DNA from: Megamerina dolium
Lineage: Eukaryota; Arthropoda; Insecta; Diptera; Megamerinidae
Direction: 5' to 3'
DNA: 64,000 nt
Assembly (NCBI GenBank): GCA_963854835.1
Contig: OY978530.1
Span: 5,076,501 to 5,140,500, forward strand
Below the pieces are notes generated by a model. The model was not told where the DNA came from, ran no database searches, and saw only the letters and a program-made list of their open reading frames with translations. This document shows positions 1 to 10,391 of the stretch, piece after piece. How positions within the stretch are numbered: position 1 is the stretch's first letter; each line of letters opens with the position of its first letter. The position numbers and the translations under genes are program-made.

Positions 1-429
1 GAAATGGAATCATTAGTCCTACGGAATACCAATTGAATTTGAATTAATACTTGAAGTGGAACGCGCGTGGCATAGACACACACATCTACGCATTCGTTTT
101 GATTGTTGTTTTTGCTTTCGTTTCTAGCATATAGATCCTAGCCGTCCAAGAGTAGCACCATGTGTAGTTTGCCTTCATGTTTTCACACCAACGATAACGA
201 TGTGTAAGCACGATGTATTGCTTTCGCTTCTCAGTTGCTGTTTAGCATGACGAAGCAAGAATGTTGCGCATGTTTGAAAGAAACAGTGAACTCGAAAATA
301 AATGACAATATGCTACGATGCTTGCTCACTATTTTATAGTTCACATTTTTTTATGTTGTGGATTCTCAGTCTCTGTTGCACTTTTGAAAAAGCAATATGG
401 TTGCTCATGTTTAAAAAAAAACATGTATG
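1..429. other. No gene seen
   Basis: A+T-rich sequence upstream of the hAT remnant. No sustained reading frame with recognisable protein similarity and no clear repeat boundary on either strand. Confidence 0.4.
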
Positions 430-1641
430 TTATACTTTTGCGCATATAATAATAAGAATATGCTGCAATGCTTGCTATGTGAGCGAATTTTCAGTTCACA
501 AAGGCTTTTTTCCTTAAACAGGCATTTTAAGAATTACCATAAAGAAGTAGCTTCCCTTTCTAGTTCAGAAAAATTGATATTGTTTCATAAATCAAAGAGG
601 AAATTAATTTCGGATGATGTCCCAAATGAAAATACAGGAAAAAGAAATTACGAAATAAAAAAGGCATCCTTTGTTGTAGCTTTGTTTTTAGCAATACAAT
701 TCGCCCAAATAAAGATGTGTATTTTTAAAATCTTTAGCGAAAGAATTTTTTGCATGTTTCGAAGGAGTAGGCAATCAAATCTGTGACATTTTAAATTATG
801 TTACATTGACCAGGCAAACCATTACACGTAGAACCGAAAAAATATGATTTTGTATTTTATCCGAATTGAAACTGCTATTAGAAAAGTGTGATTTTTTTTC
901 AATTTCCTTAGACGAAAGCACAGATGTCAATAACATAGGTCAACTGATTATTTTTGTTAAAGTAATTAATAAAAAGACCAAGTACTGGAGAACCTGACGG
1001 CGCTTGGAATTTCTAACTGGCGCCAGCTAGCGAAGAACAGAGATGGCTGGCGAAGCATGTTATTTTCGGCCTAAATCGATATTCGGTTGTTATGGCCACA
1101 TAAAGAAAGAAGAATTAATAAAAATTTTGAATCCAGTGAAAATTTACTTTCGGTTGTTGCATTTCATGGCCACGTTAATGGAGAAACTCTTTTTGACTCC
1201 ATCAATAAACATGTGTTTTCAATATGTAGTCCAAATAAATTGAGCTCAATTTGTACAGGTGGTGCCAAAAACATGGTAGGAAAAAACTGGTCTCATAGGA
1301 GGGTTAATGAATAATGATATAAATGTGCCTGCATAAATGTGACCTAATCGCGGCAAAAGTTTGGAACTTACTTAATTTGAGAGAAGAAGTTCAGTTGTTT
1401 TTGGAGCAAAATAGTGAAAAATAATTAGCAGATTAAATCAAAAATGAATACTTTAGCTCAGAACTGTAATTTTATGTGATATAACACAGTTAATAAATGA
1501 GGTGAATATCGCTATGCAAGGGCAAAATAAACATATTTTTGACCTCATCTTACACATAACTCAGAAAACAATAACACATGCTCAGAACAACTGAACTTTT
1601 TGACCAAATAAAAATCACCTTACAGTCTGGTCCGACCAAAT
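430..1641 (+). pseudogene. hAT-like transposase, N-terminal and central part (decayed)
   Basis: Several short, mutually frameshifted stretches read in order like the BED-finger hAT transposases related to vertebrate GTF2IRD2/ZBED5/FAM200. First comes a finger with CLLC then HFKNYH (about 460-545), then a segment beginning ASFVVAL, then SLDESTD (about 907-930), then a block around GHVNGETLFDS (about 1160-1200) and CTGGAKNMVGK (about 1250-1285). Further on are REEVQLFLEQNSE (about 1381-1420) and INEVNIAMQGQN (about 1490-1530). Stops and shifts separate these blocks, so no protein can be made. The frame resumes at 3064 after an inserted element. The family assignment rests on block order and motif wording, without an alignment score. 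Confidence 0.7.
991..1112 (+). mobile_element. RTE-type LINE 3' end fragment inside the hAT remnant
   Basis: This stretch breaks the hAT reading. It ends in a segment very like the 3' end of the RTE element at 50.0 kb: TTCGGCCTAAAT, a GATATTCGGTTGTTATGGCC-like stretch, then a short purine tail (AAGAAAGAAG). The 50 kb copy has the same blocks on the opposite strand, followed by a GTAA-repeat tail. I infer a strongly 5'-truncated RTE insertion. The left boundary is approximate. Confidence 0.5.
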
Positions 1642-3063
1642 TATACCCTGCATATATAGATATATATATATTAAAAGTTTACTCGAATATCCATCTTTTT
1701 CTTTTATTTACACTTTTTGAGAAACAATTATTGCACATACTACTAATTTACACCCGAAATATGGTTGACTTTGACGAAGTACTTTGTATGTTATAACGGT
1801 TCTAAAAGGAATAATTTAAAAGAGGTTTTTAAGATAATTCCGAGGCTTAGTATGCGAGCTATATAAAAAGTGGGCGTGGCTTACCTCTTTCTTGTAAATC
1901 CAATTAGTTTTTCAATATTAATCCACACCATCACGTTGAATAGTTCGTAAGTTATAGCGGTTTAAATTTTTCACAACTTTATATAGTAGCCCCATTAAGA
2001 AGTGGGCGTGGCCTCTTGATTTTTTGCCAGATTATGTACAACTACCGTATTAACATAAGTAGTAATTATGATTGTTCTAGACGGAAGATTGCAGAAGCTG
2101 CAGCTATCTCAATTTAAAAGAAATTCAGTCGTTCTGTATGGGAGTCACTATAAACAATAGGAGTGGCTGACCCATTTTCTGTGAGTATATTTGCTCTTCC
2201 AATACTAATCCACACCTTAAATCTGATTGTTCTATGCTGAATAGTTTGTAAGTTATAGCAGTTAACATTTTTGTTTAATTTCCTCAACTTTGTATGGGAG
2301 CCCCAATAAGAAGTAGGCGTGGCACACTGATTTTTTGCCCAGATTATTTCAGACTATCATATTAACTTATGTATAAATTCTGATTATTCTAGACAGAAGG
2401 ATGCAGAAGGTACAGCTATTTCAATTTAAAAGAAATTCGGTCATTTTGTATGGGGGGCTACTATAAACAGTGGGCGTGGTGAGTCCATTTCCTGTGAGTC
2501 TAGTTGCTCTTACAGTACTACCTTAAATCTTAAATCTGGTTGATCTACGTAAAATGGTATGTAAGTTATGGAGCTTAAAATTTTTCGTTTAATTCCCTCG
2601 ACTTTATATGGGAGACCCATGAAGGAGTAGACGTGGCACACCACGTGATTTTCTACCATATTATTTCCGACTACCATGTTAATCTAAATGTCAATTATGG
2701 TTATTCTGGACATAAGATTCTAGAAGTTACAGCTGTTTCAATTTAAAAGAAGTACAGGCACTTTATATGGGAGCTACAATAAAAAGTATACGTGGCTCTC
2801 CCATTTTTGAAAATTCCGAGGTTAGTCGCTTTGAATGCTTGGTGTGGATCATAGGTTACTTATGCCAAATTTGGTCAAAATAATCAGCCAGGTTACAGAC
2901 AGACGGACGGACGGATGGACGGACGGTCATTGTTAAATCGAAAATTTAAGCGACGTTGATCACGAATATATATAATTTTCTATATCTCCGGAGATTCCTT
3001 CAAGTGGTTACAAACATCTGACCGAAATGAATATACCTTGCATATTGCATTATGCAGGGTATA
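1642..3063. mobile_element. Non-autonomous element with TATACCCTGCA inverted termini
   Basis: The element starts with TATACCCTGCA and ends with its exact inverse, TGCAGGGTATA, and splits the hAT remnant. It has no coding capacity. Near the right end is a GACGGACGGACGG-type tract (about 2897-2925) followed by an AT-rich stretch. Most of the interior is a tandem array (separate entry). The flanking bases allow a TA target duplication if the outer TA is counted as host DNA. Similar TIR plus GGAC-tract repeats are common in fly intergenic DNA, but I cannot name the family. Confidence 0.65.
1865..2800. repeat. Tandem array of about 155-bp half-units with a GGGCGTGGC motif
   Basis: A core reading AGTGGGCGTGGC, sometimes mutated to AGTAGGCGTGGC or AGTATACGTGGC, recurs near 1869, 2001, 2160, 2311, 2469, 2618 and 2786, a spacing of about 130-160 bp. 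Alternate units carry different flanks (a GATTTTTTGCC type and a TTTCTGTGAG type), so the true period is a dimer of about 310 bp repeated about three times. Each half-unit also has a TTTATATGGGAG or TTTGTATGGGAG stretch. Confidence 0.7.
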
Positions 3064-3473
3064 AAAAACCGGCCATTCGAAGTAGAAAAATAAATGAATA
3101 TGTTGAAGTCATCGGGTCACTTCTAAATAATTTACAAACCAGGTTTCAAGATTTAAAAACTTTTCGAAATATAATCGGCGTTCATATCGATCCAATAAAC
3201 TGCGAAATTTCACAACTGCAACCAGACCTTCGTGACGAATTGCAGAGAATGCGTTCAGATTTCAATTTACCATTCGAAAATCGACATTTTTTTTTTTGGA
3301 AAAATCTTAGTGCAGAAAAATATCCAAACATCAGAATTAAAATTTTGAAATTATACAGCAAGTTTGGATCTACATACAATTGTGAGGCTGCGTTCTTAAA
3401 AATGAAACTTATTCAAACCAAATGGCGAATAAAATTATATAACAATAAAATAAGCATTGACCATTTAATGTAA
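3064..3473 (+). pseudogene. hAT-like transposase, C-terminal part
   Basis: This open frame runs to a stop at 3473 and continues the 430-1641 remnant across the inserted element. It includes VIGSLLNNLQTRFQDL, the FPFE/FWKNLSAEKYPNIR region and KLYSKFGSTYNCEAAFLKMK. The last matches the C-terminal dimerisation motif of BED-finger hAT transposases (FGSTYLCE followed by FSKMK). The conserved Ser/Thr-Tyr-Cys-Glu core is present. The ATG at 3027 lies in the right end of the inserted element and is not the true start. Confidence 0.75.
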
Positions 3474-4680
3474 AATGAGGGTTTAATAAATAAATTTTTT
3501 TTAATATCCTCGTTTTTGTTTTCTCCATTTCACAGTTCGCAGTTTTTTTTTAACCACTGTAGAAGCTCCCTTTGACACACACACACACACACACTAATGC
3601 AAATGTTTTAGTATTCGAGTGGCCGGCATTCATATAGATCATATAGGAGAATGGGCAGCCAATAGACTAGTTTCATCTGCATATAGCAGAAAGGGATACA
3701 TGAGGCTATCAGCATCCTTCGAATTTGTATGAGATTTAGACTGTTTGTGGTCATGCTTCTGCAGCCGCGATGATGACAAATTTAGAATGAGAGAACAAAC
3801 GAAACATTTCTCTCGTGTATTCTGTTACTCATATATACATTAGAGTGGGCCAATTGTGCGGCCATGAATCGCATATCAAAACCAGAAACTACTATGATTT
3901 TAGAAATATTAGCCCAAGAGCCAATGCGTCTAAAATTAATTTAGACACTACGAATTTTGAGAAATAAGTATTTCTATCCATACAAAAGTAATAATAAATA
4001 CAAAAATTCGCTATACAAATCCGACCTGCCCTATCACCCATGTGTGATTTTGTTTGACGGACCACAGAATACTAAAGTTGCGCTCATCTTTTACCCAAAT
4101 ATGCACCCTATGCATACGATATGTTTATGTTCAATGTTTAATGTAATGAGTAATGAACGAATTCACGACCAACCTATACACAGTCTTGGTATTGCATTAC
4201 ATAAAACAATGTACAATATGGTGAGTTCGTACTACCGGAGCTGTGTATATGAGAATATTATTATTGACTTATTATTATTTTTTTTGTACACTTTTATATA
4301 TCTGCATACCTGTAGTTCATTGTTCTTTTATGTTTCTTCCGCTTTTATGCAATTTCCTACGCGCTGTATTTATTTTGATTCAACATATTCATATATTGTC
4401 TGGATTTATATTTTAGAATGTTTATATATATTCCAATATATTCGATATATTGATTTTGGCTGTAAAACAGCTATAGATATTCAAAAACTATTCAAGATAT
4501 GGCATACAATGCAATGGTTACAAGTGCTCGAGTTAAAACTAAAGCTTATCTTGGTGTATCACATTGGTAAAAACATTCATCATCAAGTTGAACAATTGAG
4601 GCGCGGAGTAAAAAATAGGTGTAGTCCTGTTTCAGGGCCAGGTTTACCATAAACTTAAAGTCCTAGAGACACAGCCTATT
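3474..4680. other. Intergenic; no supported gene
   Basis: This A+T-rich stretch contains a short (AC)n microsatellite. A 231-codon open frame (3957-4652, plus strand) has low-complexity composition rich in Ile, Tyr and Leu, with no motif I recognise. It contains a good splice-donor-like GTGAGT near 4218 and a TTTTGGCTGTAAAACAG acceptor-like stretch before 4471, so a small hidden exon cannot be excluded. I would not call a gene. Confidence 0.4.
3575..3594. repeat. (AC)n microsatellite
   Basis: Ten uninterrupted AC units between TTTG and TAATGC. Confidence 0.9.
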
Positions 4681-5340
4681 ATTAGGCATTATTAGGTGTA
4701 ACCACAACATACTCTTGGTACAAAAACCAGCGTACTTCTAGCACTAACATCCTTGGAAATAAGCACCACAATATAATTTCATAACGGTAGCAACAAAAGA
4801 GTTTCTGGGAAATACATTGGTTATTATTGGGTGTAAATGTTTGGCATACGAAAGTAACCGCAACATTTTGGCGCAGTCGGTAGGATACTGCAAAATATAT
4901 TGTATATACAAGATATTTTACGTTCAACCTTTAACGCAGTATAGGATCTACTTCTAGTTCATTTTGTTTTCCTCTTTGGGATCAAATGGACGATATCTCC
5001 TAAGAAGCAATAGCAGACAAACTAGACGTTGCAATAATCGAGGTTATCTCATTCATGTCCGCCTTAATTAGATGTAACAGCACATTCGCACAATTCCAAC
5101 TCATAAAATCAAAGGTAAAAGACGAAATGGTACTAAATCCAATCAAGTAATTTGACAGTCCACCTGGAGCCTCTCACGCATCAAATACAACTCACACGGC
5201 AACTGCCCCAGATACGTGTTTTTACAAGGAGATTGGGTGATTTAAAATCCACAGCAACACAGTGTATTAAGAGTGCATACTGAGGAATTGGAGACCAACC
5301 GTTGCCGAATTAGCTAGTGGATACTGTCACATAGCCGAAT
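4681..5340 (+). mobile_element. Leader, primer-binding site and gag start of a 17.6/297-like LTR element
   Basis: A probable LTR 3' end (to about 4868) is followed by a tRNA-Ser-type primer-binding site and then a decayed Gag N-terminus. Gag signals are ADKLDVAIIEV and FQLIKSKVKDE (about 5010-5130), then an Ala-Ser-Asn-Thr stretch and TCFYKEIG (about 5210-5240). The same order occurs in the minus-strand Gag at 31.0-31.8 kb, with LAIELDVAIT, LQLIKSKVQT and TCFCKEIR. The copy is shortened and carries stops. It probably ends near the SINE insertion at 5392. No protease or pol of this copy is visible next to it. Confidence 0.65.
4869..4886 (+). promoter_or_regulatory. Primer-binding site (tRNA-Ser type)
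   Basis: TGGCGCAGTCGGTAGGAT is the primer-binding sequence used by 17.6/297-type fly retroelements, complementary to the 3' end of tRNA-Ser. It marks where minus-strand DNA synthesis would start and fixes the LTR end just upstream. Confidence 0.75.
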
Positions 5341-5405
5341 AATGCAAGCAGTCATTTGTATGCATATATATTTAATATATTTTATACTACATATATGTTC
5401 ACATA

Positions 5406-5772
5406 TTGGGTGCCGTAGCTCAGTGCTTAGTGTGTTCGCCTTCTGATCTGTAGGTTGTGGTTCAATCCCCGGCTTATGCATAACAAATTTAACATCGATA
5501 AGGTTTTTCTTTCGAATGGTACCCACCTGTCGGCAAGCAATTGGCAATTCTTCCGACAGTAACAACTTGCCATGAAAAAGCTTCTGAAAGAACTCTGTGA
5601 CAAAGCTCAGAAAAAGTGATGTCACAAGTGTTCTGCCGTTCGGAACCGGCTAAAATAAGTAGGTCCCTTCTAATACTGTCCAAATTTAAGACGCACAACA
5701 GTAATGGACGAGAAGCTCGGCCAATGAGCCCTTTGGGGCTTTAAGTGCCACATATTTATTTAATTTTTTTTG
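5406..5772 (+). mobile_element. tRNA-derived SINE, copy 1, with 14-bp target duplication
   Basis: The head reads like a tRNA. An A box lies at 5416-5430 (TAGCTCAGTGCTTAG) and a B box at 5459-5467 (GGTTCAATC), the internal promoter of RNA polymerase III. The body ends with a hairpin-forming AGCCCTTTGGGGCT and an A+T-rich tail. The whole unit is flanked by TATATGTTCACATA at 5392-5405 and 5773-5786, a perfect 14-bp target-site duplication, so this is a clean LINE-mediated insertion. A second full copy lies at 29738-30076 and fragments at 17342 and 61198. It is not a tRNA gene: there is no complete cloverleaf and the body is repeated. Confidence 0.9.
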
Positions 5773-5987
5773 TATATGTTCACATAGGCGAAACCGATAT
5801 CCGCGCAGCGTCAAACACTTCTTCTCAGTTTGGTTGCTGATTGATTACCTTCCTCCTTCTTTTACAGTCGGCTTTTCCTGAACCTTCGACTCTCCTTATC
5901 GAACGGAGTTGTCTGACTCATCTGCAGATTCATTGTCATCATTGTCCTTATCTTCTCCGTACTCTGGCCCAGAGCTACACCATGGTT

Positions 5988-6640
5988 TCAAATGATCGCT
6001 GGATAAGATTTCGGTGTAACTTCTTCGGTTCTTAGATACATCTGATAATCTTTGACGACGTAGCGATCACAGTCGAGTACCTTGGTAACTATATAGGGCC
6101 CTTTGAACTTAGGGTCCAATTTGTGAGACTCGCCAGTGGCGCTTGCCAGAAGCTCCAGTACAACTAAATCACCTTCAACATAAGTGATTGGCCTTCGACG
6201 TCCAGCATTGAAACTCTCCTTCCACATGACCTTTTGTTTACGTATGTTGTCTGCCGCTTCCTTTTTTCGGTAGTTACTGTCTAATGGATCTTCGTTATCT
6301 AAAGCTTGGATTAGACGGTTCTGGCTGACTTTTCTAAGATTGTAATTAATAACAAAGCCGTTTGGGCTGAATTTGGTTGTTGCATTGGTCTGTGTATTAA
6401 TACACCATTGTTAATTTGGCAGAGCGATGTCCCATTCGCGATAACTCACTGTTGAACATTTTAGAGAGGCCAAAACCATTTTGTTGATTATTTCAGCCTG
6501 ACCATTTTCCCTTGGAGTCCCAATCGCTGTTCTGATGTGTGGTATGCCGTATGTTGCAAGAAAACTTTCGAACTCTTTTGACGTAAATGTTGTGCCTCGA
6601 TCGGTGACAACTCGCATAGGCTGACCATAGATAGACATAA
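5988..6640 (-). pseudogene. Ty3/Gypsy integrase, catalytic core and C-terminus
   Basis: Minus-strand continuation of the pol at 7414-8334. The core (6640-6411) shows VVTDRGTTFTSKEF and GTPRENGQAE, the second catalytic Asp and the Glu region (the Glu of GQAE) of a DDE integrase. It is followed after a stop by a C-terminal block (6227-5988) with EGDLVVLE, KLDPKFKGPYIV and VLDCDRYVVKD, typical of the DNA-binding tail of insect Gypsy integrases. Stops and shifts between blocks make it non-functional. Reading this wording against known families suggests a CsRn1- or Mag-like lineage; that placement is tentative. Confidence 0.75.
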
Positions 6641-7413
6641 ATTTCTTTAATACGCCGATGACTGGTGCTGATTTAGTGTTTCGTAATGCTCGAAGAATTC
6701 TATACTTAGTGAACGAGCATACAAAAACAAGGATGTATAAATTTCCCTTCTTACTTCTTGGAAATGGCCGTAGATGATCACCTTGATTCTGAATGGTATA
6801 GGTAATACCTTTTCGTTATGCAGTCGTCCTTCTTCTTACCGCATCTGGCTTTATTGAAACAGGATTCTGCACACGCACTAATGTAAGATTTAACGAATAC
6901 GATACGATACGTTCCAGAGTCTTTTCTATGCCAAAGTGTCCACAGTCGTCATGATAAGCCTTGCATATTCGCCATCTGGCTGATCATGGTATTACAAATT
7001 TTTTCTCGGCATTCACCTTTCGATACAATCGGCTCGAATGGATAACGTAATTTTTCCGCAGTTGTTCCGCGATATCGGAACGAAACGAAACGTTATTTGA
7101 ACGAAAAATCAGCCTATTTTTCGTTCAAAACCTGTACAATATCTTTCAGGATGTGGTCTTGTAGTTGTATTGCCATAACCCAGTCGTCCTTGACGTTGTT
7201 GTTCATGCGAAGAACGTTATCATTTCATCTACCAAGGTCATTTTGGACCCTGACCGATGAATACACTCGAAGTCAAATTTTTGTAATTTCAACCACCATC
7301 TTGCGACTCAGGATGGTAACGTTGATCGTACTTTCATTGTTGCTATTGCGTTGCAATCTGTCACGACTTGGAAAGGTTTGCCCAATAAATACAATCGAAA
7401 TCGTTGAAGTGAG
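6641..7413 (-). pseudogene. Ty3/Gypsy RNase H end to integrase N-terminus (heavily decayed)
   Basis: Between the RT/RNase H frame and the integrase core the minus strand keeps short in-order matches. These include a tether block around GKPFQVVTDCNA (about 7345-7385), the RWWLKLQKFDFE stretch (about 7262-7300), and remnants of the integrase zinc-binding region near 6930-7010. Many stops are present. Confidence 0.5.
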
Positions 7414-8334
7414 TCAACAATTGTTAAGCCAGTTCATGGCTTGAATATCTGCTGTTACATCGTTACATTGTCGGCTGTAGTAAAACACCGTTTTCAATAC
7501 GTTGTCTTCCCGTTGAAGCAATACTCCTGATAGACAAACAGCACTTGCGTCAATATGTACTTCTTGCTCTTTGGCTGCGTCATATAACGTTAGTATTGGC
7601 TCATTCGAAATTGCTTCCTTTAGTTTCACGAATGCTGCTTTCTCTTCTTCCAACCACCTAAACGTTGTGTCGTTCTTTAACAGATTAGTAAGTGGACGGG
7701 CTATGTTGCTATATTTGTGTACGAATTTTCTAAAGAAACCCGTGACTCCCAGAAACTGATGAACTACAGTAAAGTTCGTGAGTGTTGGAAACTCTCGTAT
7801 GCTTTGCGTTTTAATGTCGCCTAGTCTGATACCACTAACGTCAACAGTATGACCCAGGAATTTGACCATGTTTGTCATAAACGACCTAACCGTAAGGCTT
7901 GCATTCTTAATTGCTTCTAAGAACTCTCTTAATGCCTCCATTTCTTCTGCTACAGGAATTCGTGACAATAATCACTTCGTCAATGTAACTGATGATGTGA
8001 TCTCGATGATGCAATGGCTTGATGATATTCGTAATGATCTGTTGAAACCACATAGGCGCGTTCACAAGACCGAAAGGCATTACATTGAACTGATAAAGCA
8101 ATTCGTGTGTCAAAAATGCAGTATACGGTTTGCTTTTTTTATGTAATGGTATTTGATAATACCCCGATGTTATGTCTAATATATTGAAATATTGTTTGCT
8201 GACAGTTTGGATAGTTGCTCATCCACGATCGACATTGGATATTGCTTTTTGATGGTTACAGCGTTGAGTGCACGATAGTCTACACACATGCGATTATCTC
8301 CGTTTCCTTTTTTCACTAAAAGGACTGATGCTGA
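7414..8334 (-). pseudogene. Ty3/Gypsy reverse transcriptase and RNase H
   Basis: Minus-strand RT starts abruptly at the LINE junction with SASVLLVKKG...RMCVDYRALNAVT (8334-8250). It continues with FNVMPFGLVNAPMWFQ and SYIDEVIIVT (about 8090-7970), where YIDE stands in place of the catalytic Y-x-D-D, so the active site is mutated. Then come GHTVDVSGIRLGDIKTQSI, FLGVTGFFRKFV and an RNase H start, VHIDASAVCLSGVLLQ (about 7560-7500). At least one frameshift lies near 7930-7990. The upstream Gag piece at 9736-10025 probably belongs to the same element; about 1 kb expected between them is missing. Confidence 0.8.
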
Positions 8335-9735
8335 TACGCTCAAACAGGCTATTCGATGAATCCTTTTAAGGATCATCTGAATCCCAATTTGATTTACCTT
8401 GGCCCACCATCCCAGAGAGGCATAGGTGATCATTGGTACTATTACAGTTTTGTAAGACCACGCCATAATTTTAGGTCGTAGTCTCCATGTTTTACCATAC
8501 AGCCTTTGGCAAGCGAAGGCTTTGTTCGTGATGTATGATAAATGGTTGTTCCAAGTAAGAGTTTTATCCAGGATTACTCCCAAATATTTCATCTCCTCAG
8601 AGAGTGTTAGTTCTGTTTCAAGATCCCTAAATTCAGCTTCCTCCTCTTCGTGAAGGGTACCAGCGTCGTTTTGCTAGGGTTTATCGAAAGTTCTTTCTCT
8701 TGACACCAGTTTTGTGTGATGTCAAGAGCCAATTGCATGCGCTCAGTTATGATAGAGTCAAATTTGCCTCTAACCATAATTATTAAGTCATCTACAAAGC
8801 CCTAAACTTCGTATCTGAGATCATCGAGAGTTTGTAAAAGCTCGTCAATGACCAATAACCATAGGAGCGGCGATAAAACGCCTCCTTGAGGACAACCATT
8901 GGTTGACTTGAAAATTAATTTTTCTGTCCTCTTTTCGAAAATTAATGTCCTGTTTTTCAGCATATTAAGAACCCATTTTCTGATCAGTCTATGAATTTGC
9001 TTCCTGGCTATACCTTCCTCAATCGACCTGAAAGTAGCATTATCAAAAGCTCCTGTAATGTCAACCGGTGTATAAAGAGCTATCTCTTTACCCTCTAATA
9101 CCTGTTCGATTTTACTCGTTAGGCAATGCATTGCAGTCTCGGTCGACTGGCCTGACTGGTAAGCATATTGTTCAGTATAGAGTGGTGTATCTTTAAGATA
9201 AACTTCTCTGATGTACTGATCTATAATTTTTTCCATTGCTTTTAGGAGGAAGGATGTTAGGCATATGGGCCGAAAGGATTTGGGCGTGTGATCCGCCTTT
9301 TTCCCTACTTTCGGGATGAAAGCGACCCGAGTTTTTGTACATGATTTAGGCACTGCACCTAATTCCAGGCCTGAAAATTTAGTTAGAATTGGTGCTAATA
9401 CATCAGCCCCTTGCCGGAGAAGGCAAGGTTTAATATCATCAACAGCCGGAGATTTAAATGGATTAAATGTGGAGATTGCCCATTTAGTTTTATTGACGGT
9501 ATAAATTTTACGAGCCAGTGATAGTGACCTGCGTGTAGCCATAAAGAAACTGATATCCTCGATGCTTTCACTGTCCTCATCACTGCTTGGAAAGTGAGTG
9601 TCCAGCAGTGACTGTCTCGTTTCTTTCAGACTTCCCGTATAATTTCCGTGTAAGTGTAAAAATTCCAACTAAGTAATCTTTTTTGAGCGATTTGTGGAGT
9701 CTGCTAGCTACTGGGAGCGCCTTGATCTCGAATGA
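8335..9735 (-). pseudogene. LOA/R1-like LINE reverse transcriptase, internal fragment
   Basis: Minus-strand RT of a LINE. Motifs in order: AISTFNPFKSPAVDDI, FRPICLTSFLLKAMEKI, TPVDITGAFDNATF, GCPQGGVLSPLLW, then a TAG, then FVDDLIIM, INPSKTTLVPF and KYLGVILDKTLTW. The metal-binding Asp of the FVDD box and the GAF-type motif are kept. The near-identical plus-strand copy at 44.2-45.5 kb shares the same TAG. Both ends are internal to the LINE: the match stops at 8335 and near 9735, so this is not an ordinary 5'-truncated insertion. The RT frame runs without a break into the Gypsy RT at 8334. Confidence 0.85.
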
Positions 9736-10025
9736 CTTAAGTAACTCTGTATATGTTACAATATTCATAGTCAACAACGTTCTGGTTAAATTTCCATCGT
9801 TCAAACCATTTATGATAAAAGAGTTGATTGAGCGATCGTCTAGCTTTCCTCGTCGACCCATAGTTAACATCACGTAGCAATATTTTACGTAACTTACGCT
9901 TCTTTTTCGCTCAAAATCTCTGTAAATTTGACCACCTTATGTACCTTGGTACCTGTCGCCTGTAAGTTGTTTGTGCGTAGTAAATAATTTAGCTGCTTTA
10001 CTTTAAGCGTCTGTAGCTTCACCAT
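9736..10025 (-). pseudogene. Ty3/Gypsy Gag remnant with SAP-like N-terminus
   Basis: Minus strand, probably the 5' part of the Gypsy element at 5988-8334. A block around LKVKQLNYLLRTNNLQATG (about 10018-9950) resembles the SAP-like leader of several insect Gypsy Gags. A second block, MGRRGKLDDRSINSFIINGL (about 9860-9800), resembles mid-Gag and ends TYTELLKSFE right at the LINE junction. Most of Gag, including its zinc knuckle, is missing. Confidence 0.55.
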
Positions 10026-10391
10026 TTGTCCGATGCGATCCGTTCTTCTCTATGGTTTGTTCAATACACTTCCTTCGATGCGCATGCGGCAATTTCTTTC
10101 GTACAATTTCATTCCTATGTATGTACGAACATTTCGTTGCATTGCCTTGCTCTTATTTTCAACGTGTAGGCTTTCATGAGTATCCTAGCTTTTACTAGCT
10201 TCGTTTGCCATTGCTCTGTACGTGATCAACGTGGCGTTGTCATTTGCATGTTTAAGTGTCGTTGCTGTTGCTCTTTGCAAGAACATGTAAGCTTCTATAA
10301 GAATATTCAAGTTCCAAAGTATAAGAATGATATTCAGCATTTTAAGGTTTCGTAAATTATTACCAAAAATATGTTGAGAATATAGCGGATA
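10026..10391. other. Unassigned spacer between two Gypsy elements
   Basis: No recognisable protein or repeat boundary. It could hold leader or LTR sequence of the minus-strand Gypsy element on its left. Confidence 0.35.

Noticed and set aside
1865..2800. CRISPR-like array
   Set aside because: The repeats are long, diverged and dimeric, with no unique spacers, and the genome is eukaryotic.
3957..4652. 231-codon plus-strand open frame
   Set aside because: Low-complexity Ile/Tyr/Leu-rich composition, no recognisable motif and no support from its neighbours; probably chance in A+T-rich DNA.
5408..5475. Possible tRNA gene
   Set aside because: A and B boxes are present but no complete cloverleaf. 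The same head recurs with a common body and target duplications, so it is a SINE.
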